From NCBI GenBank assembly GCA_000613065.1, contig CBZS010000099.1, forward strand, positions 1 to 38,462: a stretch of 38,462 nt of DNA. Direction: 5' to 3'. The translations under genes and the position numbers were made by a program. The notes under the pieces were generated by a model. The model was not told the DNA's origin, ran no database searches, and saw only the letters and a program-made list of their open reading frames with translations. Position 1 is the first letter of the stretch; each line of letters opens with the position of its first letter. Below are positions 9,109-18,903 of the stretch, in pieces. Source of the DNA: Richelia intracellularis. GTDB taxonomy: Bacteria; Cyanobacteriota; Cyanobacteriia; Cyanobacteriales; Nostocaceae.

Positions 9109-10053
9109 TTATTTTAGTGCAGAACGCCAGACATCATAGCCCTCCTGACTTAGATGTAACCCATCTGTGGTTAACTCTGGTCTAAGGTTCTCCTGAAAAT
9201 CGGTAAACCAATTATAGATCTTAACGAATTTAGCACCTTCTTGCTTAGACGCGATCGCTAATTGTTTATTTATATAGCGAATATAATTATTAGGTAAATC
9301 AGCTCTGCGGGTAGGTAATATAGATTGAATAATAATTTCAGTTTGAGGGTGAGTTTTACGTAAACGGCGAATAATTAAACGGTGATTATTAATAATTGTA
9401 GGAGCTTTGATAACCCGACGTAAATCATTGATCCCAGCCATAATATAAATAGCCTGGGGTTTAGTAACAGAAAAAATAGAAAGTCTTTTTAAAACCCCCG
9501 TAGAAGTATCCCCTGAGATTCCTTGATTCAGCCACAATTGACCATCAGGTAACTTTTCCTTGGGAAACCACATACTTAAAGAATCACCAATCAAAATACT
9601 TAAGCGATTCTTTCCCTGACCCTCAGCTATGGCTTTTGCTTCCATAGCTAATAAAGTTTTCCAGTCAGTATAGGTTAATTTAGAATATTGCCGACGGGAA
9701 TTTGCAGCAGGATACCAATAATTCGTTTTTAAGCGTGTATATATCTGTCCTGCGCTTAAAGCTGCTAATGTTTGATAATACATTTTTGGTCCAGAACAGA
9801 CCTTGCGACTAGCGACCACTTCAGGACTAGTAAGTAAGTCTGTAGCTTGGGATAATCTTGACTGGCTAAATTCTGGTGGTGAGACTTGAAGCACCTCTTG
9901 TAACTTCATCACATTGATGGTATTTCTGAATAGAACATCTTGTGTATTTACCTCCGGAGAACGAGTCGATTTCATCAGCAAAAACTGAGGAGTAGTTGAT
10001 GGTACCGCTAACCCTGTTAACAAACTGATGGCTAACAGATAAATATAGCTCAT
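9109..10053 (-). CDS. SGNH/GDSL-family hydrolase, membrane-anchored or secreted
   Basis: A protein of 314 residues with a hydrophobic N terminus (about 3-18) that would act as signal or anchor. The esterase blocks appear in order: block I ILIGDSLSMWF with nucleophile Ser158, block II NQGISGDTS with the oxyanion Gly, block III MAGINDL with Asn209, and block V TTDGLHLSQEGY with Asp297 and His300. The fold is therefore that of an SGNH lipase/esterase, probably deacylating an ester outside the membrane, perhaps a polysaccharide or lipid substrate that cannot be named from sequence. About 120 residues between the anchor and block I are of unknown role. The frame is intact and it appears to be transcribed alone. 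Confidence 0.85.
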   Translation of the reverse strand: MSYIYLLAISLLTGLAVPSTTPQFLLMKSTRSPEVNTQDVLFRNTINVMKLQEVLQVSPPEFSQSRLSQATDLLTSPEVVASRKVCSGPKMYYQTLAALSAGQIYTRLKTNYWYPAANSRRQYSKLTYTDWKTLLAMEAKAIAEGQGKNRLSILIGDSLSMWFPKEKLPDGQLWLNQGISGDTSTGVLKRLSIFSVTKPQAIYIMAGINDLRRVIKAPTIINNHRLIIRRLRKTHPQTEIIIQSILPTRRADLPNNYIRYINKQLAIASKQEGAKFVKIYNWFTDFQENLRPELTTDGLHLSQEGYDVWRSALK

Positions 10054-10528
10054 CTCTATTTTTACTCTCTTCTAAGTGCTACTTTTTCTAATCTCACGAT
10101 TAATCCTCTGGTATCGGGAAAGTTTAATTCTATATATTTTTATTTACACCGTATAAATATGTAAAGTGGAGTAAATACAGAACATTCACTATTTCTTTAA
10201 ATAAGAGAAATTATGTATACATTATTCTTACTGATTTACTAAAAACAGTTAGAATTACGGGTTATTTTTTGGAATATCCTATAAAATACTTACTCTTAAT
10301 AACAAAAATAAAATTATTACTCAGGATAAAATGTGCCATTCGTATATTGATATGAGTCATATCAGTGAAGTTAATGAAATAAATTTTAAAATCTCTTCTT
10401 TAAACAATGCTATGACTATATTGATTTATTAGCTGACAACAATCAATAGAAATTTTTCATAAATTTTTCCGAAAAAGACAAATGTTTTTTCTCTTTGTGG
10501 GAAGTATAAAATCATGACCAAAATAATT
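10054..10528. other. AT-rich gene-free region upstream of the SGNH gene
   Basis: No coding frame, RNA gene or strong repeat is visible. It would hold the promoter of the minus-strand SGNH gene near its left edge. It ends in the imperfect 9 bp target duplication (AAAATAATT at 10520-10528) of the adjoining ISKra4 element. Confidence 0.4.
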
Positions 10529-11643
10529 GGGTGCGACTCTTTTAGTAAGAAGGGGAGTGGAACTTAGACAGGTATTGGAAGAGGTGGAGGGGTAGTAGAA
10601 CAACGAGCTTTAAGAACTTGCTTGATCAAAGGAATAGCACTAGAGTACAAAGCCTGGTGATTGGGTTTATGTTCTTGTTGTAGATGAAGCTGCCAATACT
10701 CATCCCAATCGCCACTGATGTATAAAGAGCCCAGGGGTAAAACAGCCTCAGCACCCCTCATGATCCATCTAGCCCCAGTGATATCCATCCTGTCTTTAAT
10801 CAGGTGGCGACAAGCACCCTCAATCACCCCCATGGCGATGGGGAATCCAGCTTTTAAGTAATCGTCATATTTGAGGTATTTGGCATTGTTAAGTAAATAT
10901 CTAGCACAGATATCCACGGGTTTACGTTCTTGGGGGGTGAGTTTGGGTAAAGTCGCACTGCGGTGCATACCTGGGGCAACAGAACTTGATTTAGCTTCAA
11001 GGATAAGCTGTAAACGTTTGCTCTCCCAAGCTGCATTTGTGTTTAAGTCTGAGAATAAAACACAAATGCAGCTTTCCACAAATACTCAATCACATGGATA
11101 ATATCCCTGTCTAAGTCCATGAGAATATTGCTGTGGTGGTAGATTAAACTCCCCATCCAAAGGAAATAGCGTATTTATCTTTCTTGCTCCATAATCGATT
11201 CTATTGGCGATTACTGTGCCAAATAATGTGGTCAATTTCCGCGACAATTTTTTCTTGTGTCTTCTGTTTACTGAGTCTGTGGCTGCACACTCTCCCTCTA
11301 TTTCATCTTGAGTGCGTTTACCAAAATATCTTTGTTTGTAACAACCGTCTCAATAGTTCGTATCGATTCTCAAGTAAGTTACTCTCTATCTGGGAGTGTT
11401 CTAACCCACAAATGCTGTTTGAGTCTAACCAACTAACTATCTGTTCAAATAGTTCTCGTGCTTGTGACCAAAACATACCTTGATTTGATGTAGATGCTTG
11501 CATCGGGTGTGTAAATGTTCCTGTTTTTTCACTTTTTACAAGCCAATTCCATTAAGTACATTTTTGGCTGTGAATACTACTCTGGTTCACTTATCATTTA
11601 TTATTAATCTATTATAATCCGTACTACCAAAAGAGTCGAACTC
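10529..11643 (-). mobile_element. ISKra4-family deletion derivative, copy 1
   Basis: About 1115 bp with ends containing CGACTCTTTT (left GGGTGCGACTCTTTT) and a 9 bp target duplication AAAATAATT / AAGATAATT with one mismatch. The minus strand encodes a C-terminal transposase part (11079 to 10564) with [38 protein letters not shown] and SGDWDEYWQLH, the ISKra4 signature, and an N-terminal part (11503 to 11318) with ARELFEQIVSWLDS and SQIESNLLENRYELLRRLLQ. The centre of the gene, between YSHG and IIHVIEYLWK, is deleted with a change of frame at about 11111-11125, so the element cannot move by itself. Copies 2 and 3 share this junction. Confidence 0.85.
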
Positions 11644-11688
11644 AAGATAATTAGGGAGCAGTCATGTGGAAAACTGGATGGAATCCTA

Positions 11689-13769
11689 GGGTAAGCGCAT
11701 CTAATTTTCTAATGAAAATTACAGATTTTTGTACATAATTGTAAGGTATGTCTTGATTGTCAAGTGCTAACGCCAACGACGGGCACTTCGTGCCTAAGCG
11801 CAGGCTAAGCCTACGCCCTTTAGGGGGGTAGTTGTGGGGCAAAAAAATGGAGATTTAAGTATTAAAGAAGTTAAGTAGTATGCTAAGGACGCAAAGGATC
11901 TATCTAAACTGAACGGGTTAGTCTAATGGTATCTCTGATAAGAAGGCTTGCGCCTACAGGTTTCATATCATCAAAACCAAAGATTAAAAGTTCAAAAAAT
12001 CTGAGTATAGCGAATGCTACTGCATTGACAGAAAAATGTTATTAGGTGATTTATAAGAAATAATTGACCAAGGAAAGTAAGATGTAATGTTGATGAGTAA
12101 AAAAACAGGGGCAAGTATTTTGGAGTATGCTAGACCCAGCAGAGGAACCCAAATTATTAACAAGATCACAAACAAATAGAAGACTTGGGGTTGGCAGCAT
12201 GGAAAATGAATGGAGTAGAACGTCGGGGCTTTCAACCTGAGATGACCTTGAAATATTGCCAAGATAGAGCAAGGTTAGCACAAACAGTATTCGGTTGGGG
12301 TAGAGAAAATATAGAGTTAGAGTTAGCGGAAAAAAGAACAGGGATAATCTGTGTGGGATTACAATCAGCCTTTAGCACAGCAAAGCGTTGCCAGGAGAAA
12401 CAACCTCTTCTGTTGTGGCATTATCCCGGGGACAAATTGCAGAATCTGATTCTCAACAAGACCCAACATTTAAAACTTCCTTAGCCTATACCCGGTTAAC
12501 ACCAACATCCGCACTAGAAAAACTCAAAGAACAGGGATTTACCCAGGAGCAATTGCCTTGCGCCAGTACAATGGCACAAGTATTGAATCGAATGGGCTAT
12601 GGTCTTCGTAAAGTAGTAAAAGCCAAACCTCAAAAAAAATTCCACAAACCGATGATATCTTCAACAACATCAAAGAATTTGAGCCGCAATCAACAAACAA
12701 GCCTCAAAGTCAAACGACTAAGCATGGATTGCATGGAAAGCTACCGTTAATATCGGGGGTTATTATCGTGGTGGAAAAACCAGAGGAGACAATCAAGCTG
12801 AGGATGATGATATGGGATCTACAGAAAAATATACTCCCTGTGGGATTCTTGATGAAGATAGTGGGCAATTATTTTATATTAACTTTGCTAGTTGTTCTTA
12901 TAAAACCAGGGATTTTATTGTTGATACTCTAATTGAATGGTGGAAGACAATGACACCAGAACAAAAGCAGGATATCGAACTGATACAAATTAAAGTTGAG
13001 AATGGTCCGGAAAGTAGTGGAGTAAGAACTCAATAAAAAAAAAGGATGGTTGAGTTTGTTGATCTCCTAATTTGTTGATCTCCTAAATATACCAATTCAA
13101 TTGCTTTACTATCCTCCTTACCATAGTAAATACAATCCCATAGAGGGTTGTTGGGATATTCTTCACCAGCATTGGAATGGGGAGCGAAGCTTGTTGATGT
13201 TGAAGTCATGCTTTCCTGGCCTTCGAGTATGACTTGGAAAGGCTTATATCCTATCTTGAGTTTAAGTAAAACTGTTTACCAAAAAGGGATTTCTCTAACA
13301 AAGAAAGCTATGAAACAAGTCGAGTCTAGATTACAGCGAAATCCACTGTTGCCCAAATGGGATATCTTGATTCAACCGCTTTAGCTGGTAATTTATTTTT
13401 CAAAAATTATCTAATTTTTGGTTTTGAAGATTTGAAACCCGTAGGCGCAAGCCTTCTTGTCAGAGATAGCATTAGACTAACCCGTTCAGTTCAGATAGAC
13501 CCTTTGCGTCCTTAGCATAATACTTAACTTCTTTAATACTTAAATCTCCATTTTTTTGCCCCACGAGTGTTCCAGCAACTGAGGAAGATTTGGTGGCCTA
13601 GAGGATTGCCAGGTGGGGGTATGAGTGTTTATTGGCCTTACTCAAGGTCTTGATCTCCCTCCACTAACTCCCCAAAGGGCGTTGGCGTTCGCACTTGACA
13701 ATCAAGACATGTTCCACAATTATGTACAAAAATCTGTAATTTTAACTACAAAATTAGATGCGCTTACCC
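11689..13769. repeat. Long fold-back (inverted-repeat) element split by ISAzo13 copy A
   Basis: The outer ends are GGGTAAGCGCATCT at 11689-11702 and its complement at 13756-13769. Each arm carries the same segments in mirror order: an outer ~85 bp block (11689-11775 against 13685-13769) and an inner ~150 bp block (11836-11985 against about 13413-13562) containing GTGGGGCAAAAAAATGG and GAAGGCTTGCGCCTAC. Between the blocks the arms carry different spacers. Without the ISAzo13 insertion the element would be about 714 bp. The ends resemble the ISAs1-type end seen near 1314-1332, suggesting a non-autonomous ISAs1 relative. No coding capacity or clear target duplication is seen. Confidence 0.75.
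12045..13411 (+). mobile_element. ISAzo13-family insertion sequence, copy A, degenerate
   Basis: The ends, deduced by aligning three copies, start GGTGATTTATAAG and finish with a ~25 bp imperfect inverted repeat. The transposase is recognisable: AESDSQQDPTFKTSLAYTRL, EKLKEQGFTQEQLPCASTMA, QVLNRMGYGLRKVVKAK, KYTPCGILDEDSGQLFYINF, VENGPESSGVRTQ, LLYYPPYHSKYNPIEGCW and KKAMKQVESRLQRNPLLPKW. It is broken by several frameshifts, including a 15 bp duplication around 13056-13085 (TTTGTTGATCTCCTA). It sits in the middle of the fold-back element. Confidence 0.85.
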
Positions 13770-14246
13770 TGTTTCTCCTTGGCGTTCCAAGAACAAATCC
13801 ATCGCCAAATATAATTCATCCTCATCCCCTTCTTCTAATTCTAAAACTTCCCCTAAACTGGAGAAAAAAGTTTCTCCATCTAGCCCTCTTGCTGTTGCTA
13901 ATTTATAAGCTGGTTTGACAATACACGCCACTATCATAGCCTCAATTATTCTTCTTATTCTGCTGTTTGAACTATCAATTAAGGTATGTAATCCTAATTT
14001 TATTAAGCTTGATAGTGTTCCCGCCACATGACCATGAGGACGACTACGAATGATTTTAAATATTTCTTCTAAATCTTCTACTGCTTTACCTCCTTTAAGC
14101 AGAATTTTGAAATCATCTACCGTTTCCGAAGGCAGTTTTGAAACATTCGCAAGGGTACGTTTACGAACTTTTCCGTCCTCAGAGTATGACTCGCGAAGCA
14201 AAACGGCTGGGGGAGAGTTTCTGCTAGGAATACATTTTATATACAT
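13764..14246 (-). pseudogene. IS1634-family transposase, N-terminal fragment
   Basis: The 160-residue frame begins MYIKCIPSRNSPPAVLLRES and continues KVRKRTLANVSKLP, IFKIIRSRPHGHVAGTLSSL, MIVACIVKPAYKLATARGLD and ELYLAMDLFLERQ, the conserved N-terminal third of IS1634-type transposases. It is cut off exactly at the right end of the fold-back element, and the DDE catalytic part is missing. No upstream inverted repeat could be confirmed in 14247-14471. Confidence 0.8.
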
Positions 14247-14471
14247 GACTACAATTATCTCGTCTTTCTATTCTCATAATATAAAGTAAATATTTAGCCA
14301 CATGGCTACAAATCTTTTGTGTAAAAACCCTCAAGCTTTGGAAAGTTAAAGCTTTAAGCTCTGTTTAGTACATATGCTCCGGGGGAACTTCAAATAAAAC
14401 ACCGTAAATCCTCAAACCGATATCAGATTTATGGTAGAAAGTCCTAAATATTGGGCATACATTTATGAATC

Positions 14472-15353
14472 TATCCCACTAATAACAAAAGGTGATAATA
14501 TGCCTGTTGAGTAAGAGGGGTTATATCATCTAATGGCTGGAGGTTTTGAAGGACTGAGTAATTTGGACTGGTCTTTGTTTGAGGATATTTTTCCGAAACC
14601 GCCAGAGAAACGCGAACGAGGAATGCCACATTCTTCATTTCGTTATGTACTCAATACCTTACTGTATATATTGATAACAGGGTGTCCTTGGTGTGACATT
14701 CCAAAAGGAAAAATATGGGTATCAAAGAGCTCTGTACATTGATGGCTCAAACGTTGGCAGTTCGATCGGAGGTTAGAGGCTTTACAAGCACGAATATTGG
14801 GGATTGGACAAGAGAAAGGGTTAATCAATTGCAGTTATGGCGGGGTGGACGGGTTTTTTCCCCCTGGAAAGGGCGGTGGTGATGGTGTTGCTTACGGTGG
14901 GAAAGGAAAGCGTATTTTTATACACACTCTTACTGAAGGTTCATGAATGCCTTTATCCAATCCCACCACACCTGCCAATGGTAGTAAAAGAGATTAGGTT
15001 ATATCACTTCTAGACAGTGTAAAGGTTAAGAGGAACAAACGCGGTAGACACCGTAAACCCCTGAAAGTGCTTGCTGCTGACAAAGGCTACGATTATAAGG
15101 ATAAGCGCCCTGCTTTACCTAGACGTGGTATTAGGCCGCAATGGCCCAAGGGGGTTTGGAAGACAAAGAAGAAGAAGGGCAGACCCATTAAAATTTCCGT
15201 CCCACGTTTTCAACAAGAACGTTGTTTCCCATGGGTTCAAAAAAAATATTGTCGTCTTGTTGTCAGGTGGTAAACAATTTCAGCTTATTTTGATGCTTTT
15301 TTGTCTCTTGCAACAATCCATATTTAGATTAACAAAATTACATTAGTGGGATA
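14472..15353 (+). mobile_element. IS5-family element, degenerate
   Basis: Terminal repeats TATCCCACTAAT (14472-14483) and its complement at 15342-15353 enclose an 882 bp element. Its plus-strand transposase (from 14533) reads MAGGFEGLSNLDWSLFEDIF, SFRYVLNTLLYILITGCPW and CDIP, then meets a stop at 14740. Later fragments give WLKRWQFDRRLEALQARILG, VLAADKGYDYKDKRPALPRR and GIRPQWP, interrupted by stops at about 14943 and 14995. It is a different IS5 subgroup from the element at 3-922. Confidence 0.8.
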
Positions 15354-15751
15354 TTCTCATCTTTTTACTTTGAAGGATGTTAAGGTCTACCTAATTGTAT
15401 ATACGGCACAAAAAGATATTCTCTCCCGTTTTTCCCCACTGCGGAAGCAATTATTCAATTTTATTAATTTATTAATCGTGAAACTCCTACAAGTTCTCTC
15501 TAATACTCAAAAAACCAATAGGTTACATACTGGGTAACTTATAAATATCTTTTGTATATTATTTTGTATATTCGAATTAAATGCTTACTGCCTACATTGC
15601 ATGCATATTAAGAAACCAAACTTAAAGATTGTTAAATTTTGTAAAAATGAGCTCTAGTAAACTAGAAACATTGATTGTACCTAGTTACACTAAGCTAAAA
15701 GTGTATACACTTAGTTAAGTCTAAAAAACAAGGTGTGTTCCTCTAGCTTCA
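15354..15751. other. Gene-free region upstream of sbcC with a 14 bp palindrome
   Basis: Short open frames here show no family features. A perfect palindrome AAGTGTATACACTT at 15699-15712, about 40 bases before the sbcC start, could be a regulator site or part of the promoter. No clear Shine-Dalgarno sequence precedes the ATG at 15752. Confidence 0.35.
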
Positions 15752-18700
15752 ATGATACCACTACAACTTACCTTGAAAAATTTCCTCAGTTATAGTGAGG
15801 CAACTTTAGATTTTCGCGGCTTACACACGGCGTGTATTTGTGGTTCCAATGGTGCAGGAAAGTCCTCTTTGTTGGAGGCAATTACCTGGGCAATTTGGGG
15901 ACAAAGTAGGGCTGGGACAGAAGATGATGTTATTCGTTCTGGAGCGAAGGAAGCTAGGGTTGATTTTGTATTTCAAACAAGTCAGTTACAAACTTATCGA
16001 GTCATTCGTAGTCGCCCCAGGGGTGGAACTAGTGTTCTGGAATTGCAAATAGAAAGCCCTGATGGATTTAGGGCAATTACTCCCAAGGGTTTAAGGGCTA
16101 CCCAAGAGTTAATTCTGCAACATATAAAATTAGACTACGACACTTTTATTAATTCTGCTTATTTACGCCAAGGGCGAGCAGATGAATTTATGGTAAAGCG
16201 TCCTAGCGAACGGAAGCAAATTTTAGCAGATTTGCTGAAGCTGAATCAGTATGATGAGCTGGAAGATAGGGCAAAGGAGTTATCCCGTCACTTTAAGATA
16301 AGGGGAGAAGAAAGCGACCGTCTATTGACAGGAATGAAGGTGCAATTACAAGAGAGAGAAGTAATTGCTCAACAAAAACAAGATTTAGCAGAGGAATTAA
16401 ATCAACTGCAACAAGTACAGGAATTTGAACGTAATAGGTTACAAAGTTTGCAGGTGGTACAGCACCAACGGCAAGGATGGGAGGAACAACTACATTTTAC
16501 CCGTCAGCAGTATCAAAACTTGATGCAGGATCGGGAAAGACTCAGGAAGGAAGAATCTAGCTTAAAGACTCAATTAGATGACTTGGAAGGAATTTTACAG
16601 CAAAAAGCTGATATCCAAGCAGGTTCTAGTCAGTATCAACAGCTGCAAGCCCAAGAAGAAGCCTTAGCTACAATGTTTGAAGAATACACCCATTGGCAAC
16701 AGGTAAAACAGCAAAAACAAGAGGAATTAAACCAAGAGATTAAAGAAATTGAGCAGGAATTGCAAAAAGCTCAAGCAACTTTAAACATCTTGGCACAGGA
16801 GGAACAAGAGATTGAGAAAACCCTGAATAAAGTAGAAGAAGTAGAAACTGCGAACGCGAAATTAACGGCAGCTAGGCAAAGGGTAGCACAGTTAGATCAA
16901 CTGCAAATGCAAGTATCCCCTCTCCTGCAAAAACGCATAAGTTTGCAAACTCAAGTAGATCGAGCCCAGGCTAGTTTAGTAGCTCGGCTGGAGCAATTAG
17001 AAGTTAATCAAAATGAGTTGCAATCCCGCCAACAAAGCCAACCTCAACTGCAACAAGTAGTCATAGAAGTGGCAACACAAATCGAAGAGTTGGAAAAGAT
17101 GCGGGTGTACTTACAACGGGTACAGGAAAAGGGACAGGAAAGACGGCATTTTATCGAAAGACTGCAAGGCCAGCAACGGGAATATGAAAGACTTCTGGGA
17201 GAATTGGAACAAAAACTGCAAATGTTACAAACTCCGAATGCAATTTGTCCTTTGTGCGAACGTCCTTTGGACGAACACCATTGGAATCGGGTAATAGATA
17301 AAACTCAGGAAGAGTATCAAGATACGGAAGGGCAATTATGGGTGGTTCGGGAACAGATGGCTTTCTCTGATAGAGAAATTCAGGTATTGAGACAGGAATA
17401 TCGGGAAGTTTCCCAACAGTTAACCCCCTATGATTCCTTACGGGAACAGCGGGGACAATTAGCGGCTCAGTTAGATAATAATAGTGATAACCAACAAAGG
17501 CTACAAAAAATTGCCCAAGAAAGACAACATTTAGAGGGTTCACTACAATCCGGTGAATATGCCCCGGAACAGCAGCAAGAATTGCAACAATTAGATGCAT
17601 ACTTGCAAAAACTCAATTACAATGAGCAAGATCACGCCCTAGCTCGTAGTGAGGTGGAAAGATGGCGATGGGCAGAAATCAAGCAGGGACAGATAAAAGA
17701 TGCCCTCAAGCGACAAAGACAAATTGAGTCACGTAAACCAGAAATTCAGGAGCAAATTGTACAGTTAGAAGCAAGTATTAATACATACAATACGAATTCT
17801 CCCGTAGCCCAGGAATTAGCACACATAGAGCAGCAAATTCATGGTATCGGTTATGATCGGGAACACCACCAACAAATCCGGTTGGCTGTGCGTCAAGCGC
17901 AGGGTTGGCAGTTACGATACCAACAGCTAACAGCTGCAACCCAGCAATATCCACAATTACAAGCCCGATTGCAAGAATTAAAAATATCCTTACAAGCCCG
18001 TGTATCTGAGCACCAAAGGTTAACTGAACAAATCAATCAAATTCAGCAGCAACTGGAAAATACAGCTAACCCCTTAAAGCAAATTCAAGCTCTAGAACAA
18101 CAAATTACCATCTGCAGAAGAGAACTAGATGAAAAAATTGCCCAATTGGGCCGTTTAGAGCAGATGGCAGTGCAATTAGAGGCTTTGCAACAGCAGTCTG
18201 AAGAACAGCAACAGCAATTACAAGAACACCGTAAACAGCACCGCATATATCAGGAGCTAGCACAGGCTTTTGGTAAAAATGGGATCCAAACATTAATGAT
18301 TGAAAATGTACTACCCCAGTTGGAAGCAGAGACAAATCAACTTTTATCCCGTTTGAGTGCAAATCAATTACATGTACAATTCGTCACCCAAAGAGTAGGG
18401 CGTAGTGGGAAAGCGAAAAAGAAAAATGCCAAATTAATTGATACCTTGGATATTCTAATTGCTGATGCTAGGGGAACCCGTGCTTATGAAACTTATTCTG
18501 GCGGGGAGGCATTTAGAATTAACTTTGCCATTCGTTTAGCACTGGCTAAATTACTCGCACAAAGGGCGGGTGCAGCCTTACAATTGTTGATTGTGGATGA
18601 AGGATTTGGTACTCAAGATGATGAAGGATGCGAACGCTTGATTTCTGCTATTAATGCGATCGCTCCAGATTTTGCTTGTATTCTCACAGTAACCCATATA

Positions 18701-18781
18701 CCCCATCTAAAAGAGGCTTTCCAAGCCAGGATTGAAGTTAATAAAACTCAAGACGGTTCTCAACTCAGTTTATTGATTTAA
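15752..18781 (+). CDS. sbcC: SbcC/Rad50-type exonuclease ATPase subunit
   Basis: A 1009-residue SMC-like ATPase. Walker A is GSNGAGKSS at 31-39 after the typical start LTLKNFLSYSEATLDF. A Q-rich coiled coil runs from about 180 to 850 and is interrupted by the zinc hook CPLC at Cys499/Cys502, which dimerises two molecules. The ABC signature is SGGEAFR from Ser916, followed by Walker B LQLLIVDEGFGTQD and the switch His in LTVTHIPHLKEAF. With SbcD it processes hairpins and blocked DNA ends. sbcD is not next to it here, as often in cyanobacteria. The frame is intact despite IS debris on its left. Confidence 0.93.
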   Translation: MIPLQLTLKNFLSYSEATLDFRGLHTACICGSNGAGKSSLLEAITWAIWGQSRAGTEDDVIRSGAKEARVDFVFQTSQLQTYRVIRSRPRGGTSVLELQIESPDGFRAITPKGLRATQELILQHIKLDYDTFINSAYLRQGRADEFMVKRPSERKQILADLLKLNQYDELEDRAKELSRHFKIRGEESDRLLTGMKVQLQEREVIAQQKQDLAEELNQLQQVQEFERNRLQSLQVVQHQRQGWEEQLHFTRQQYQNLMQDRERLRKEESSLKTQLDDLEGILQQKADIQAGSSQYQQLQAQEEALATMFEEYTHWQQVKQQKQEELNQEIKEIEQELQKAQATLNILAQEEQEIEKTLNKVEEVETANAKLTAARQRVAQLDQLQMQVSPLLQKRISLQTQVDRAQASLVARLEQLEVNQNELQSRQQSQPQLQQVVIEVATQIEELEKMRVYLQRVQEKGQERRHFIERLQGQQREYERLLGELEQKLQMLQTPNAICPLCERPLDEHHWNRVIDKTQEEYQDTEGQLWVVREQMAFSDREIQVLRQEYREVSQQLTPYDSLREQRGQLAAQLDNNSDNQQRLQKIAQERQHLEGSLQSGEYAPEQQQELQQLDAYLQKLNYNEQDHALARSEVERWRWAEIKQGQIKDALKRQRQIESRKPEIQEQIVQLEASINTYNTNSPVAQELAHIEQQIHGIGYDREHHQQIRLAVRQAQGWQLRYQQLTAATQQYPQLQARLQELKISLQARVSEHQRLTEQINQIQQQLENTANPLKQIQALEQQITICRRELDEKIAQLGRLEQMAVQLEALQQQSEEQQQQLQEHRKQHRIYQELAQAFGKNGIQTLMIENVLPQLEAETNQLLSRLSANQLHVQFVTQRVGRSGKAKKKNAKLIDTLDILIADARGTRAYETYSGGEAFRINFAIRLALAKLLAQRAGAALQLLIVDEGFGTQDDEGCERLISAINAIAPDFACILTVTHIPHLKEAFQARIEVNKTQDGSQLSLLI

Positions 18782-18903
18782 CCCAATACCTAGATTTAGA
18801 TAAAACAAGAGTAACCATGAATGTACTGGCTCATACTATCAGTGTGAACCAGCAAACTTACTAACTTTACTGCCATTATTAAATTGTATAGGCAAAAATC
18901 CAG

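Noticed and set aside
12017-12281. Minus-strand hydrophobic frames at the start of the ISAzo13 copies (also 26262-26459 and 29449-29688)
   Set aside because: They recur in every ISAzo13 copy only because the IS is repeated, and they oppose the transposase remnant; no independent gene is indicated.
15346-15537. Small plus-strand frame between the IS5 remnant and sbcC
   Set aside because: No domain, no ribosome binding site, and composition unlike the neighbouring genes.
17151-17600. Open minus-strand frame of about 149 codons within sbcC
   Set aside because: It is a shadow of the Gln-rich coiled-coil coding region; sbcC has Walker, hook and signature motifs in the other strand.
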